Shown: positions 1-7,807 of the stretch, one piece after another
How positions within the stretch are numbered: the first letter of the stretch is position 1
Layout: every line of letters starts with the position of its first letter
From: Pseudoscardovia radai
GTDB taxonomy: Bacteria; Actinomycetota; Actinomycetes; Actinomycetales; Bifidobacteriaceae
Reading direction: 5' to 3'
DNA: 64,000 nt
Assembly: GCF_002259605.1 (NCBI RefSeq)
Contig: NZ_MWWR01000006.1
Span: 114,082 to 178,081, forward strand
Position numbers and translations under genes: made by a program
The notes under the pieces: model-generated
What the model was told of the DNA's origin: nothing
What the model saw: the letters and a program-made list of their open reading frames with translations, nothing else
Database searches by the model: none

Positions 1-1506
1 GTTGGCCGGATACGCGGCGAGCACGTAGGCGGTGTAACCGTCGACCTTCTGCAGGTTCTGCGACTGCGCCGCCTGGTAGATGTTCCTGTCGGAGACGGCG
101 ACGCCGTTGACCTCGATCTGCGCGCCGTTGGGCACGTAGACGGTGACGGTGTTGAGCAGCGACTTGCTGATCTTCCACGTCGTGGTCAGCGACACGCGCC
201 CGGCGGGCACCACGGAGAGGGTGTCGCGGATGTGGTCGCCGGCGAAATCGTAGGAGACGGGGATGGAATAGCCGCCGTTGGAGCTGGACTGTGCCTGCCC
301 CACCTGCACGTTCGTGATGCGGCTCTGCGACTGCGACGCCACCGCGTCGGCGAGCAGCACGCGCTGGTCCTGCGGCAGGTCGGGGTCGCCTTGGTCCGCG
401 GCCTTGGCGTAGGAGCCGGCGGCGAGCGAGTTCATATAGTCCTGCACGACGTTGCCCGGGTCGTTGCGCTGCTGGAAGACGGTCCATGCCAGGTAGCCGC
501 CGGTTCCCAACACGATGAGAAGGGCCGCGATCACGGCGAGGATGACGCCACGATGCGACCTGCGGGGCCGGGCGGCCGCGGCGGCCGGTGTCGGCGCGAT
601 GGGTACGGGGGCCGGGGCTGGCGCGGGGGTCGGGGCGACAGGCGCGGGGGTCGGCGCGGGCTGTGGCATGGGCGGCGCGACGGGGCCGGGCTGCGGCGTC
701 ATCGGGGCATACGATGCTCCCTGCCCCGCGCCGTACAGGGAGGCAGGCGCGGCATTGGCAGGGGCGCCGGGAACGGACGGGGCGCCGTTGGCAGGCGACA
801 CGCCGTACGGGGCGGCATACGGGGCGCCGTTCTGGGCATACGGAGCGACCGGCGCAGGCGTTGCCGCACCGTTTCCGGACATGGAGGCGACACGCCTGTT
901 TTCCGCGGCGCGTCGCGCCACGTCGCCCGGAAGCTCGACGTCGTATCCGGCGTTGTATGCGGCGAGGAACTGCTCCTTGGCCGCGCCGGACGTCTGCGCC
1001 AGTCGGCTCAGGTCCTGGCTGATGAATTCCTGCGACGCAATAACCGGCCTCGTCCCCTGCGACACGCCGGGCTGTGGGGCGACGGGAGCGGCCACCGGGG
1101 CGGCCATGGAGGGAGGCACCGCGGCACCCCCGGTCATTTGCGGCACGAAACCGGCCTGCTGCTGGGCGAAGGCCTGCTGCGGCGCGGGCTGCGGAGCAAC
1201 AGGCTGCGGAACGACGAACTGCGATGGAACGGGTTGCGCGGCGACGGGCTGCGGAGCGATGCCTTGAACCGGAGCGGCATAGGACGCCCCGTATGGCGCC
1301 GCATCGGCGACGGGAACGGCGCCCTGAATCTGCATCGGAGCGGACTGCATCGGAGCGGACTGCACGGGAGCAGACTGCACGGAGGCGCCAATCACGGTGG
1401 GACTATCGTCCGACACGCCGGGACACGCCTCATACGGGGCGCCGTCCGCGGAGGCGCCCATGGCCGCCCCGTTCACCGTCTCGTCGTACTGTCCGGCGTC
1501 GTTCAT
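1..1506 (-). CDS. TcaA-like membrane-anchored protein (3' end outside window)
   Basis: Reads leftward off the window edge, so the C-terminus is missing. The start ATG (1504-1506) follows a strong GGAAGGGG Shine-Dalgarno. About 300 cytoplasmic residues are Ala/Pro/Gln-rich and low complexity. One membrane helix follows at roughly residues 312-336 (GVILAVIAALLIVLG...), then an extracytoplasmic part. That part looks like an NTF2-type fold (DPGNVVQDYMNSLAAGSY) followed by a beta segment with PNGAQIEVNGV, as seen in TcaA-type cell-envelope proteins. It has no zinc ribbon of its own, unlike typical TcaA; the next gene upstream does. The function is unknown, and the TcaA resemblance is by motif only. 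Confidence 0.7.
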   Translation of the reverse strand, partial: MNDAGQYDETVNGAAMGASADGAPYEACPGVSDDSPTVIGASVQSAPVQSAPMQSAPMQIQGAVPVADAAPYGASYAAPVQGIAPQPVAAQPVPSQFVVPQPVAPQPAPQQAFAQQQAGFVPQMTGGAAVPPSMAAPVAAPVAPQPGVSQGTRPVIASQEFISQDLSRLAQTSGAAKEQFLAAYNAGYDVELPGDVARRAAENRRVASMSGNGAATPAPVAPYAQNGAPYAAPYGVSPANGAPSVPGAPANAAPASLYGAGQGASYAPMTPQPGPVAPPMPQPAPTPAPVAPTPAPAPAPVPIAPTPAAAAARPRRSHRGVILAVIAALLIVLGTGGYLAWTVFQQRNDPGNVVQDYMNSLAAGSYAKAADQGDPDLPQDQRVLLADAVASQSQSRITNVQVGQAQSSSNGGYSIPVSYDFAGDHIRDTLSVVPAGRVSLTTTWKISKSLLNTVTVYVPNGAQIEVNGVAVSDRNIYQAAQSQNLQKVDGYTAYVLAAYPAN

Positions 1507-1610
1507 CCGGTTCCCCTTCCTTGCACTCCCGGCCGGGGGCCGCATTCCGTCCACGGCCCCTCACCTACTTCACAGAGCATACACACCGCGCACGCCACGC
1601 CGCATACGAC

Positions 1611-1642
1611 GGGGCGCCCGGAGCCGTAGCCCCGGGCGCCCC
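1611..1642 (-). terminator. Hairpin downstream of the zinc-ribbon gene
   Basis: An 11-bp GC-rich inverted repeat (GGGGCGCCCGG / CCGGGCGCCCC) with a 10-nt loop lies between the two leftward genes. There is no clear T-run, so it may be a weak terminator or an mRNA 3' stabiliser. Confidence 0.5.
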
Positions 1643-1699
1643 AAGCCGTCGATATTGCGGTCGTCGGCTGTTACCCGTCATCCGATGTAATCGGACCGA

Positions 1700-3505
1700 T
1701 CAGGCGAGGTTCTGTCCCGTCGTCCCGGTCGCGGCATGACGCGGCGTGGCCTTCAGCGCATCCTCGCGCGCCTTCAGCGACTTGTCCTGCGGACTGTCGG
1801 CGGGAACCGCCGCCAGCGTGTTGGAGTTGATCAGCTGCTCAGGCGTCGACACGGACGGCTCCTCCGGCATGGCGAGGAAGACCTCGCGCTGGAAGGCCGC
1901 GGCCGCCGCCGCATCATGGTTCGGATCGTCATCGTCGAGCGGTTCGGCCTCGAGCACATGCGCGGCCACGAGCTCCTCCGGCGTCCTGACCATCGGCTCC
2001 TCGCGGGACTGCGGAACGAGAGGCTCGGTCCGCACCACGGTTTCCGTGTTATCAGCGAACGGAGACTGGATGGGCTGCGGCTGCGGCTTGGACTGCGGCT
2101 GCGGCTGAACCGGCGTCGGCGTCGGCTGCGGCTGCGGAGTCGGAGTCGGCTGCGGCCTGGGCTGCGGGTTCGGCCGCGGCGTCGGAGCAGGCTGCGGCTG
2201 CGACTGCACCGGAGCCGGAGTCGGCTGAGGCTGCACCGGAGTTGGCTGCGGCATCGGCTGCGGAGTCGGAGCAGGCTGGAACCTAGGCTGTGGCTGCGGC
2301 ATCGGCTGGGGCTGGGGCGCCACGTTCGGCTGCGGAGCGGGTCGCACCGGAGCCGGAGCCGGCATCGGCATCGGCTGCGGCTGAGGCTGCGGTTTGGGCT
2401 GCGGAGTCGGCTGAACCGGAGTCGGAGCAGGCTGGAACCTAGGCTGCGGCTGCGGCGCCACGTTCGGCTGCGGGGCGGGACGCACCGGAGCCGGAGTCGG
2501 CTGCGTCTGCGTGCTCGGCCACTGTACGAGCGGGAAAGATCCGTTCGAGACAGGATTCTGCCGCGGCGTCGGCTGCGGGGTCGGAGTCACCGGCTGCGGA
2601 CGCACCGCCGGGTTCTGCGGGATCTGACCGGAGCCAGATGTCATGTTCCCCTGCGTCGTGTTCCCCTGCGTCCGTGCCTGCAGCGGATTGAGCGGCTGCA
2701 CAGGAGGCGTGGTCGGAGGAACCGGTCGAGCGGAATTCTGGCTCAGGTTCGGCTTCTGGGTCACCGGCGACGCCGGCACCTGCTGCGTTTTCGCCGCAGG
2801 GCGATCATTCTGCACCTGCGGCGCGGGACCGGGCTGGAATCCCTGCTGATTCTGAGGCGCTGCAGGCTGCTGCGTCGGCTGGGACACGCGCTGCTGGTTC
2901 GGAACCTGCTGGTTCGCAGTCGGCTGGTTCACAGTCGGCGGCACGAACCGCGGCTGCGCAATGTTCTGCTGCGCAGGATTTTGCTGCACAGGACGCTGCT
3001 GCGCGGCATTGTTCTGCGCAACCGGCATCTGAACGGGCTGCGGGAACTGCTGCGGCGTGGGAACACGATTCTGCAAAGGCATCGTCTGCCCATTGGTCGG
3101 CTTCATCTGCGCCGCGGCATTCGCATAACCCGCTGCGTTCGGGGTCTGCGGGGCAACCGCCGGACGACCGTTCTGCGGCGCGCCGTTCTGGGCAGGCGAA
3201 GGATTCACGGGCATCGTATTAAGAACCGGACGACCACCCGTCTGAGGCTGCGAAACCTTGTTCGGCACCGTCTGGTTCGGCACGGGCTGGTACGCGGTCG
3301 GACGACCGGCGGAACCCTGGCCCGGCACCACCTGGTTCGTCGCGACGGACGGAGCCGTCGTATTCGGAGCAGACGCCGTTCCTTCGGCCGACGTAGCCGA
3401 ATGAGCGTTCGGCACATCGCCGGCAGCCGGCACAGGCTTACCGCAATGCCCGCAGAACTTTCCGCGGGGTGTCAATTCTCCATTGCAATACGGGCACTTT
3501 GCCAT
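1700..3505 (-). CDS. Zinc-ribbon protein with long Pro/Gln-rich tail
   Basis: 601 residues. I chose the ATG at 3503-3505 because AAGGAGAAGGGA lies directly upstream and the zinc ribbon starts at once (CPYC, then CGHC, residues 4-23). A longer in-frame extension exists but has no such ribosome site. Residues of about 40-480 are dominated by Pro, Gln, Asn and Thr with many PQPQP/PTPQP runs, so this part is probably disordered. The C-terminal ~110 residues regain normal complexity, with two related EEPxVxTPEEL-type segments (EEPMVRTPEELVAAH and EEPSVSTPEQLINSN). No membrane helix is seen. It may partner the TcaA-like protein encoded downstream; this is inferred from adjacency only. Confidence 0.75.
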   Translation of the reverse strand: MAKCPYCNGELTPRGKFCGHCGKPVPAAGDVPNAHSATSAEGTASAPNTTAPSVATNQVVPGQGSAGRPTAYQPVPNQTVPNKVSQPQTGGRPVLNTMPVNPSPAQNGAPQNGRPAVAPQTPNAAGYANAAAQMKPTNGQTMPLQNRVPTPQQFPQPVQMPVAQNNAAQQRPVQQNPAQQNIAQPRFVPPTVNQPTANQQVPNQQRVSQPTQQPAAPQNQQGFQPGPAPQVQNDRPAAKTQQVPASPVTQKPNLSQNSARPVPPTTPPVQPLNPLQARTQGNTTQGNMTSGSGQIPQNPAVRPQPVTPTPQPTPRQNPVSNGSFPLVQWPSTQTQPTPAPVRPAPQPNVAPQPQPRFQPAPTPVQPTPQPKPQPQPQPMPMPAPAPVRPAPQPNVAPQPQPMPQPQPRFQPAPTPQPMPQPTPVQPQPTPAPVQSQPQPAPTPRPNPQPRPQPTPTPQPQPTPTPVQPQPQSKPQPQPIQSPFADNTETVVRTEPLVPQSREEPMVRTPEELVAAHVLEAEPLDDDDPNHDAAAAAAFQREVFLAMPEEPSVSTPEQLINSNTLAAVPADSPQDKSLKAREDALKATPRHAATGTTGQNLA

Positions 3506-3740
3506 TCCCTTCTCCTTATCACGCGCCATGGTGGGAGGATCCGCATCGATCCGTCGAACCGGCCGGCCCACGTTGGGCCAATCACTCGGAAGACCCGCCG
3601 CACCCCCATCATGCCGTGCGAGAACGGGCGGCCATCCCGTAAAACAACGGACAGCCGTACCGTGTCGCAACGGAGCGGCGGACGCGACGTAGCGAATCGT
3701 TGCCTTCATACTATTGCGATGCCGCGAAAATCGCACATTC

Positions 3741-4047
3741 ACGCCCAACTCAGGCCGGAATCCCCTCCCCAACCGCCCGAAATCGCGTTAGGCGGGTGCC
3801 GCCACACCCGCCGAACGCCATCCCAGGCGGAAATCCCCCTCCCGGCCAGACGAAACCGCGTTCAACGGGTGCCACCACACCCGCCGAATGCCATCCCAGG
3901 CAGAAAACACCGCCCAGGGCAGACGAAATCGCGTTAGGCGGGTGCCACCACACCCGCCCAAGCCCAACTCAGGCGGGAATTCCCTTCCCGGCCAGACGAA
4001 ATCGTGTTCAACGGGTGCCGCCACACCCGCCGACCGCCATCCCATCC
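3741..4047. repeat. Tandem array A, 73-bp units
   Basis: About four imperfect units with an exact 73-bp step: the GAAAtC core starts at 3779, 3852, 3925 and 3998. Each unit carries an inverted repeat of the form GGCGGGTG-ccgc-CACACCCGCC just after the core. The whole gap 3506-4153 holds this array, the pilO terminator and no plausible gene; open frames across it are by-products of the repeats. Confidence 0.9.
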
Positions 4048-4081
4048 CGGGCAGGAGCAAAACGCCACCGCCGCGGCACGG

Positions 4082-4121
4082 AAAAGGCGGTACCCGCCCC
4101 TCGAAAGAGGTGGATACCGCC
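4082..4121 (-). terminator. Rho-independent terminator after pilO
   Basis: A strong hairpin (GGCGGTA...TACCGCC with an inner CCTC-GAAA-GAGG) at 4086-4121 is followed on the minus strand by TTTT (complement of 4082-4085). It lies 33 bp past the pilO stop and closes the leftward pilus transcript. Confidence 0.85.
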
Positions 4122-4153
4122 CTGATACCGGCCCCGCGCTAACCGCGCCGCCC

Positions 4154-4765
4154 TTACTTCGACGACATCGCCGTCGAGGAAGCGGTCGAGCTCGTCAGCA
4201 TGGACCACATGGTGGCCTGGATGGTCAGGGTGGATTCGGTGTCGCCCGGACCGTTCTTGCCGAAGCTGTAGCTCACCGAGTTCGGCACGGCGATGCGCTG
4301 CATCTTCTGCAGCTGGCTGATGAACGCCTGCATCTGGTCATACGACCCCTGCACGGTGATCGACACGGGCACCTGCACCGGAATGCCGATGCTCAGCTTC
4401 GACGTGGTGACGGTAGGCAGCGACGCAAGCGTCGCCTCGCTGAAGGTGACGCTCTGGATCGTGACCTGCGCGCCCGCGGCGACGGTGTTCAGCGAATCGA
4501 TGAAATCCTGCTGGTTGTAGGCGCCAGGAATCTCGGTCTGCATCTGGGCGAGTCGGCTCAGCTGGATCGACTGCTGCGGCTGGAGAATCGTGAGGTTCGC
4601 GATCTCGTCGCGCAGCTTCGCGTTCTTCGCCTCCACCGTCGCGGTCTGCTGGTCGGCCGACTCGATGTCGCTTTTCTTCGGCGTCACCACGGCGCCGACG
4701 GTGCCCAGAATCAGCAGGATGGCCAGCACGACCAGCCCGAGGGCCTGCCACTTGTACTTGTTCAT
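4154..4765 (-). CDS. pilO: Type IV pilus assembly protein PilO
   Basis: 203 residues, normal for PilO. A short cytoplasmic start precedes one membrane helix (about residues 6-30). A coiled-coil stretch follows (ADQQTATVEAKNAKLRDEIA), then a ferredoxin-like periplasm-type domain with the PilO-like SYDQMQAFISQLQKMQR segment. GGGGGAG precedes the ATG. PilO dimerises with PilN on the outer face of the membrane and links PilM to the pilus base. It is the last gene of the pilM-pilN-pilO set and is followed by a clear terminator. There is no PilP or PilQ, which suits a monoderm cell. Confidence 0.9.
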   Translation of the reverse strand: MNKYKWQALGLVVLAILLILGTVGAVVTPKKSDIESADQQTATVEAKNAKLRDEIANLTILQPQQSIQLSRLAQMQTEIPGAYNQQDFIDSLNTVAAGAQVTIQSVTFSEATLASLPTVTTSKLSIGIPVQVPVSITVQGSYDQMQAFISQLQKMQRIAVPNSVSYSFGKNGPGDTESTLTIQATMWSMLTSSTASSTAMSSK

Positions 4766-4819
4766 GTCTCCCCCTAAGAGATAGTGCTACGAAAGACGAT
4801 GTTTCCTAAGCCTTGAGCG

Positions 4820-5827
4820 TCACTCGCTGTCCGAGGACCCGCTCGTCGACGCCGTCGACGTGGACGTCGTGCTCAGGCCGGCCGCCTCGGATTCGAGCGA
4901 CTCGCGCATCGTGGCAAGGAGCTGGCGCTTGCTGTCGTCGGCACCAGCGGAGTTGTCGCTGCGCTCGGTCGTGTTCCTGGACTGGCTGCCGTCGGCGTTG
5001 TCCACGATGAGGTGGAGGGTCACGCTTCCGGTGTAGGTGTAGCCGGCGTCGCTGCCGCCCGTAATGGACGTGAGCGAGCCGTTGATGTAGCCGGTGACTC
5101 CCTCGAAGTTGGCGATGAAATCGTGGGCCTTGATGAAGTCGGGGTCGGTGACGGTGAAGTCGACGGTGATGACGCCGCCGTTGCTCCACACGGTACCGGC
5201 GGTCGATGACGCCGACGAGCCCTTGCCCGTAGCGGAGGCGAGCTGGTACTCGGAGAAGTCAAGCGACTCGTACTTGCCGTTGGCCGGCAGCGCGGAGTTG
5301 AACTCGCCCGCCACCTTGTTCCAGTCGACCTCGTTGTACAGAACGCCGATCTTGACGAGCTGCTCGTCGTCCACGGAGTTGAGGGTGTCCTCGACGTCCT
5401 TGAACTGGGCCTTCTTCTGCACGAGCTGCGTGTACTGGTCCTGCGCCGCGGTGGTACGCTTGTCAGCCTGGTTCACGAGCACGCTCATGAGCACGATGGC
5501 CGCGATGCACAGCGCCGCCACCACCATGTCGACCACCACGAGCCCGTTGCGCACCACGCGGTCGTGGTTGCGGCGCACGACGGAGCGCGGGATGAGCTCT
5601 GCCCTGAAGTTCCAGTCCTTCGGATTGGAGGTGGTGGCCACCTTGGCCTTGGCGAAGGGGTGACGGAAGTCGAAGCCCTGCTTCTTGACGGTGGTCTTGC
5701 CCTCGCCGGCTCCCTCGGGATTCTGCCCTTCCTCGGAATCGACGGGCGGCATCGCCGCGGTCTGGGAGAGCGCGGATCCGTCATGCTCGCCGCGCGGCTT
5801 TGCGTTCTTCTTTCCAAACAGACTCAT
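4820..5827 (-). CDS. pilN: Type IV pilus assembly protein PilN, enlarged
   Basis: 335 residues, well above the ~180-200 usual for PilN. A charged cytoplasmic tail of about 90 residues contains the segment DWNFRAELIPRSVVRR, where PilN normally contacts PilM. A membrane helix follows (about 94-117), then a coiled coil (DKRTTAAQDQYTQLVQKKAQ), then a PilN-type domain and a Ser/Thr-rich C-terminus. The start ATG overlaps the pilM stop (ATGA at 5824-5827), so the two are translationally coupled. The assignment rests on topology and position between pilM and pilO; sequence similarity beyond that is weak to the eye. Confidence 0.82.
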   Translation of the reverse strand: MSLFGKKNAKPRGEHDGSALSQTAAMPPVDSEEGQNPEGAGEGKTTVKKQGFDFRHPFAKAKVATTSNPKDWNFRAELIPRSVVRRNHDRVVRNGLVVVDMVVAALCIAAIVLMSVLVNQADKRTTAAQDQYTQLVQKKAQFKDVEDTLNSVDDEQLVKIGVLYNEVDWNKVAGEFNSALPANGKYESLDFSEYQLASATGKGSSASSTAGTVWSNGGVITVDFTVTDPDFIKAHDFIANFEGVTGYINGSLTSITGGSDAGYTYTGSVTLHLIVDNADGSQSRNTTERSDNSAGADDSKRQLLATMRESLESEAAGLSTTSTSTASTSGSSDSE

Positions 5828-6876
5828 TGCGGCCTCTTTCCAAGTGCCAGGCCGAGCACGGCCGCGTAATCGGCGGCGTGGGCGGCGATGTTCTGATTCG
5901 TGACGTCCTTCGACAGCGAGAAGTTGCGGAAGGGGTCTCCCAGACGGACGACCTTGTTCGTCGAGCTTGCGAGCACGGCGGGGAAACCGCCGAGCGTGGC
6001 GCCGATGCCCGTGAGCAGGATGGTCTGCACGGTATCGTCGGGATGCTCGTTGTCGTAGTAGTTGATGGTGTTGCGCACGCCGACGATGAGCTGGGCCACG
6101 GTCTCGCGGATCACGGCCTCGGCCTTCTCGAGCTTCTCGTCGCCGACCACGTTCTGCAGGCCGATGCGGCGCTTGATCTGGATGGCGTTGTCCCTCGGGA
6201 TGCTCAGCGCATCGACGATGGCGTCGATGACATCGTTATCACCGGCGGTTACGGTTCGCACGTACTGCGGATGCGCGTTGTCCATGATGATGACGTCGGT
6301 GTTGCTGGAGCCGACGTTCACGATGGCCTGCACCCTGTTCACGCTGGAGCTGGCGAACACGCGCGCGAGGCAGAACGGCGCGGCGTCGATGGTCTCGAGC
6401 ACGAAGCCCGCCTTCTCGATCACCTCGGCCATGCTCTCCAGGCCGGCGCGCAGCGTGGCCACGATCAGCCCGTGCAGGATGGTTCCCTGGCTCGTGCGCT
6501 CCTTCGACAGCGGCACGAAGTCGAGGATGGACTGGTCCACCGGAAGCGGAATCAGGCCCTCGGCCTGGAACGGCAGCGTCTCGCGCAGCTCGTCCAGCGC
6601 CATGTCGGGGAAGTTCGCCTCGCGCAGCACCAGACGGCGGCTGGCGTAGGCCAGGGCCGTGTGCTCGGTGGGATACCGGTGGCGCGTGATGAGGTTGCCG
6701 ATCAGTTTGGTCACGTTTTCCTTGGCGTCGTCCACGATCTCGCCATCGACCACCGCGCCCGCCGGCAGCGGCACCATATGGAAGTGCTGCACCTTGGGTT
6801 TGGAGGAATAAGGGTTTTCGATGACGGCCGCACGAACGGCATCATTCGACAACATCAATGTCGTGATTTGGCTCAT
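5824..6876 (-). CDS. pilM: Type IV pilus assembly ATPase-like protein PilM
   Basis: 350 residues, the family's usual length. It is an actin-like (FtsA-fold) cytoplasmic protein that binds PilN's tail. Segments typical of PilM include VDQSILDFVPL, AIVNVGSSNTDVIIMDN (phosphate loop), DAIQIKRRIGL-like and LLTGIGATLGGFPAVL. I chose the ATG at 6874-6876 rather than an in-frame GTG six bases upstream, because AAGGGAG sits at the right distance from the ATG. It overlaps pilN by four bases. Confidence 0.92.
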   Translation of the reverse strand: MSQITTLMLSNDAVRAAVIENPYSSKPKVQHFHMVPLPAGAVVDGEIVDDAKENVTKLIGNLITRHRYPTEHTALAYASRRLVLREANFPDMALDELRETLPFQAEGLIPLPVDQSILDFVPLSKERTSQGTILHGLIVATLRAGLESMAEVIEKAGFVLETIDAAPFCLARVFASSSVNRVQAIVNVGSSNTDVIIMDNAHPQYVRTVTAGDNDVIDAIVDALSIPRDNAIQIKRRIGLQNVVGDEKLEKAEAVIRETVAQLIVGVRNTINYYDNEHPDDTVQTILLTGIGATLGGFPAVLASSTNKVVRLGDPFRNFSLSKDVTNQNIAAHAADYAAVLGLALGKRPQ

Positions 6877-6912
6877 GAGCACTCCCTTGCTAGTTTCTCT
6901 CCCATGCCGGGC

Positions 6913-7725
6913 TCACATGAGCCCGACGACGTGTAGATACAGGTCGGCGATGACCTGACCGGCGAAAACGCCGATCCAAGACCCCACGACCATGGAGGGA
7001 CCGAAGGGAATCCCGCCCTTGGCCGTGACCTTCTTACGTGTTATTTGTACCAGTGCGGCAAGACCTCCGACGACGAAGGCCAGGAACGCGCCGATGATGA
7101 ACTGCTTCCACCCCAGCCATCCGAGGGTCATGCCGAGCAGGAAGGCGAACTTGATGTCGCCGTCGCCCATGCCGCCTGGCCGGATGATGCTGAGGACGAA
7201 GTAGAAGGCGAACAGGATGAGCGCGCCGATGTACGCGCGTCCGTACGCCGGCCAGGCGTCCGTCATGCCGGATGCGAGCGCGAGAAGCACGGCGCTGACG
7301 ATGACGGAGGGGTACACGATGACATTGAGGATCAGATGGTGATCGATGTCGATGTACGCCACGATGATGCTGATCGCCGCGAGGTACAGCAGGTCGGGCA
7401 GCATCCACCACGTGTACAGGCCTCCGACGGCCCCGCCGACGACGCCCGCCATGGCCAGGCCCGTGAGGGCCTCGATAACCGGGTAGCGCACGGAGATATG
7501 CTCCTTGCAGTGCCGGCATGTGCCTCCGAGCACGGCGTAGGACACAAGCGGGATGTTGTCATACCACGCAATCTGCGCGTTGCAGTTCGGACAAAAGCTG
7601 CGCTTGGGGTTGACGATGCTCATGTGGTTCGGCACGCGCCAGATGACGACGCCGAGGAACGATCCGAGGAAGCAACCCAGTATGAAGGTCACGACCTCGA
7701 GAAGAACGATGCTTGTGGTATCCAT
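6913..7725 (-). CDS. pilD: Prepilin peptidase PilD
   Basis: 270 residues with about eight membrane helices. The N-terminal GSFLGVVIWRVP is followed by two CxxC pairs (CPNC, CRHC) in the cytoplasmic zinc/methylase domain. The two catalytic aspartates are in YIDIDHH and in GMGDGDIKF (GxGD motif). It cleaves prepilins at the G^F/V site and normally N-methylates the new end. The start has AAGGTGAGGAT just upstream. It lies between the PilX-like gene and pilM. Confidence 0.95.
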   Translation of the reverse strand: MDTTSIVLLEVVTFILGCFLGSFLGVVIWRVPNHMSIVNPKRSFCPNCNAQIAWYDNIPLVSYAVLGGTCRHCKEHISVRYPVIEALTGLAMAGVVGGAVGGLYTWWMLPDLLYLAAISIIVAYIDIDHHLILNVIVYPSVIVSAVLLALASGMTDAWPAYGRAYIGALILFAFYFVLSIIRPGGMGDGDIKFAFLLGMTLGWLGWKQFIIGAFLAFVVGGLAALVQITRKKVTAKGGIPFGPSMVVGSWIGVFAGQVIADLYLHVVGLM

Positions 7726-7807
7726 ATCCTCACCTTATGTCACCGGTGCCCGCACACGGGCGGGGCACCGAGGTTGGCTCCTTGCTCCTGATGTTCCCGG
7801 CGCGGCG

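Noticed and set aside
1736..3937. A 733-codon open frame on the plus strand opposite the zinc-ribbon gene
   Set aside because: It is an Arg/Leu-rich shadow of the Pro/Gln repeats on the other strand, with no ribosome site or family features.
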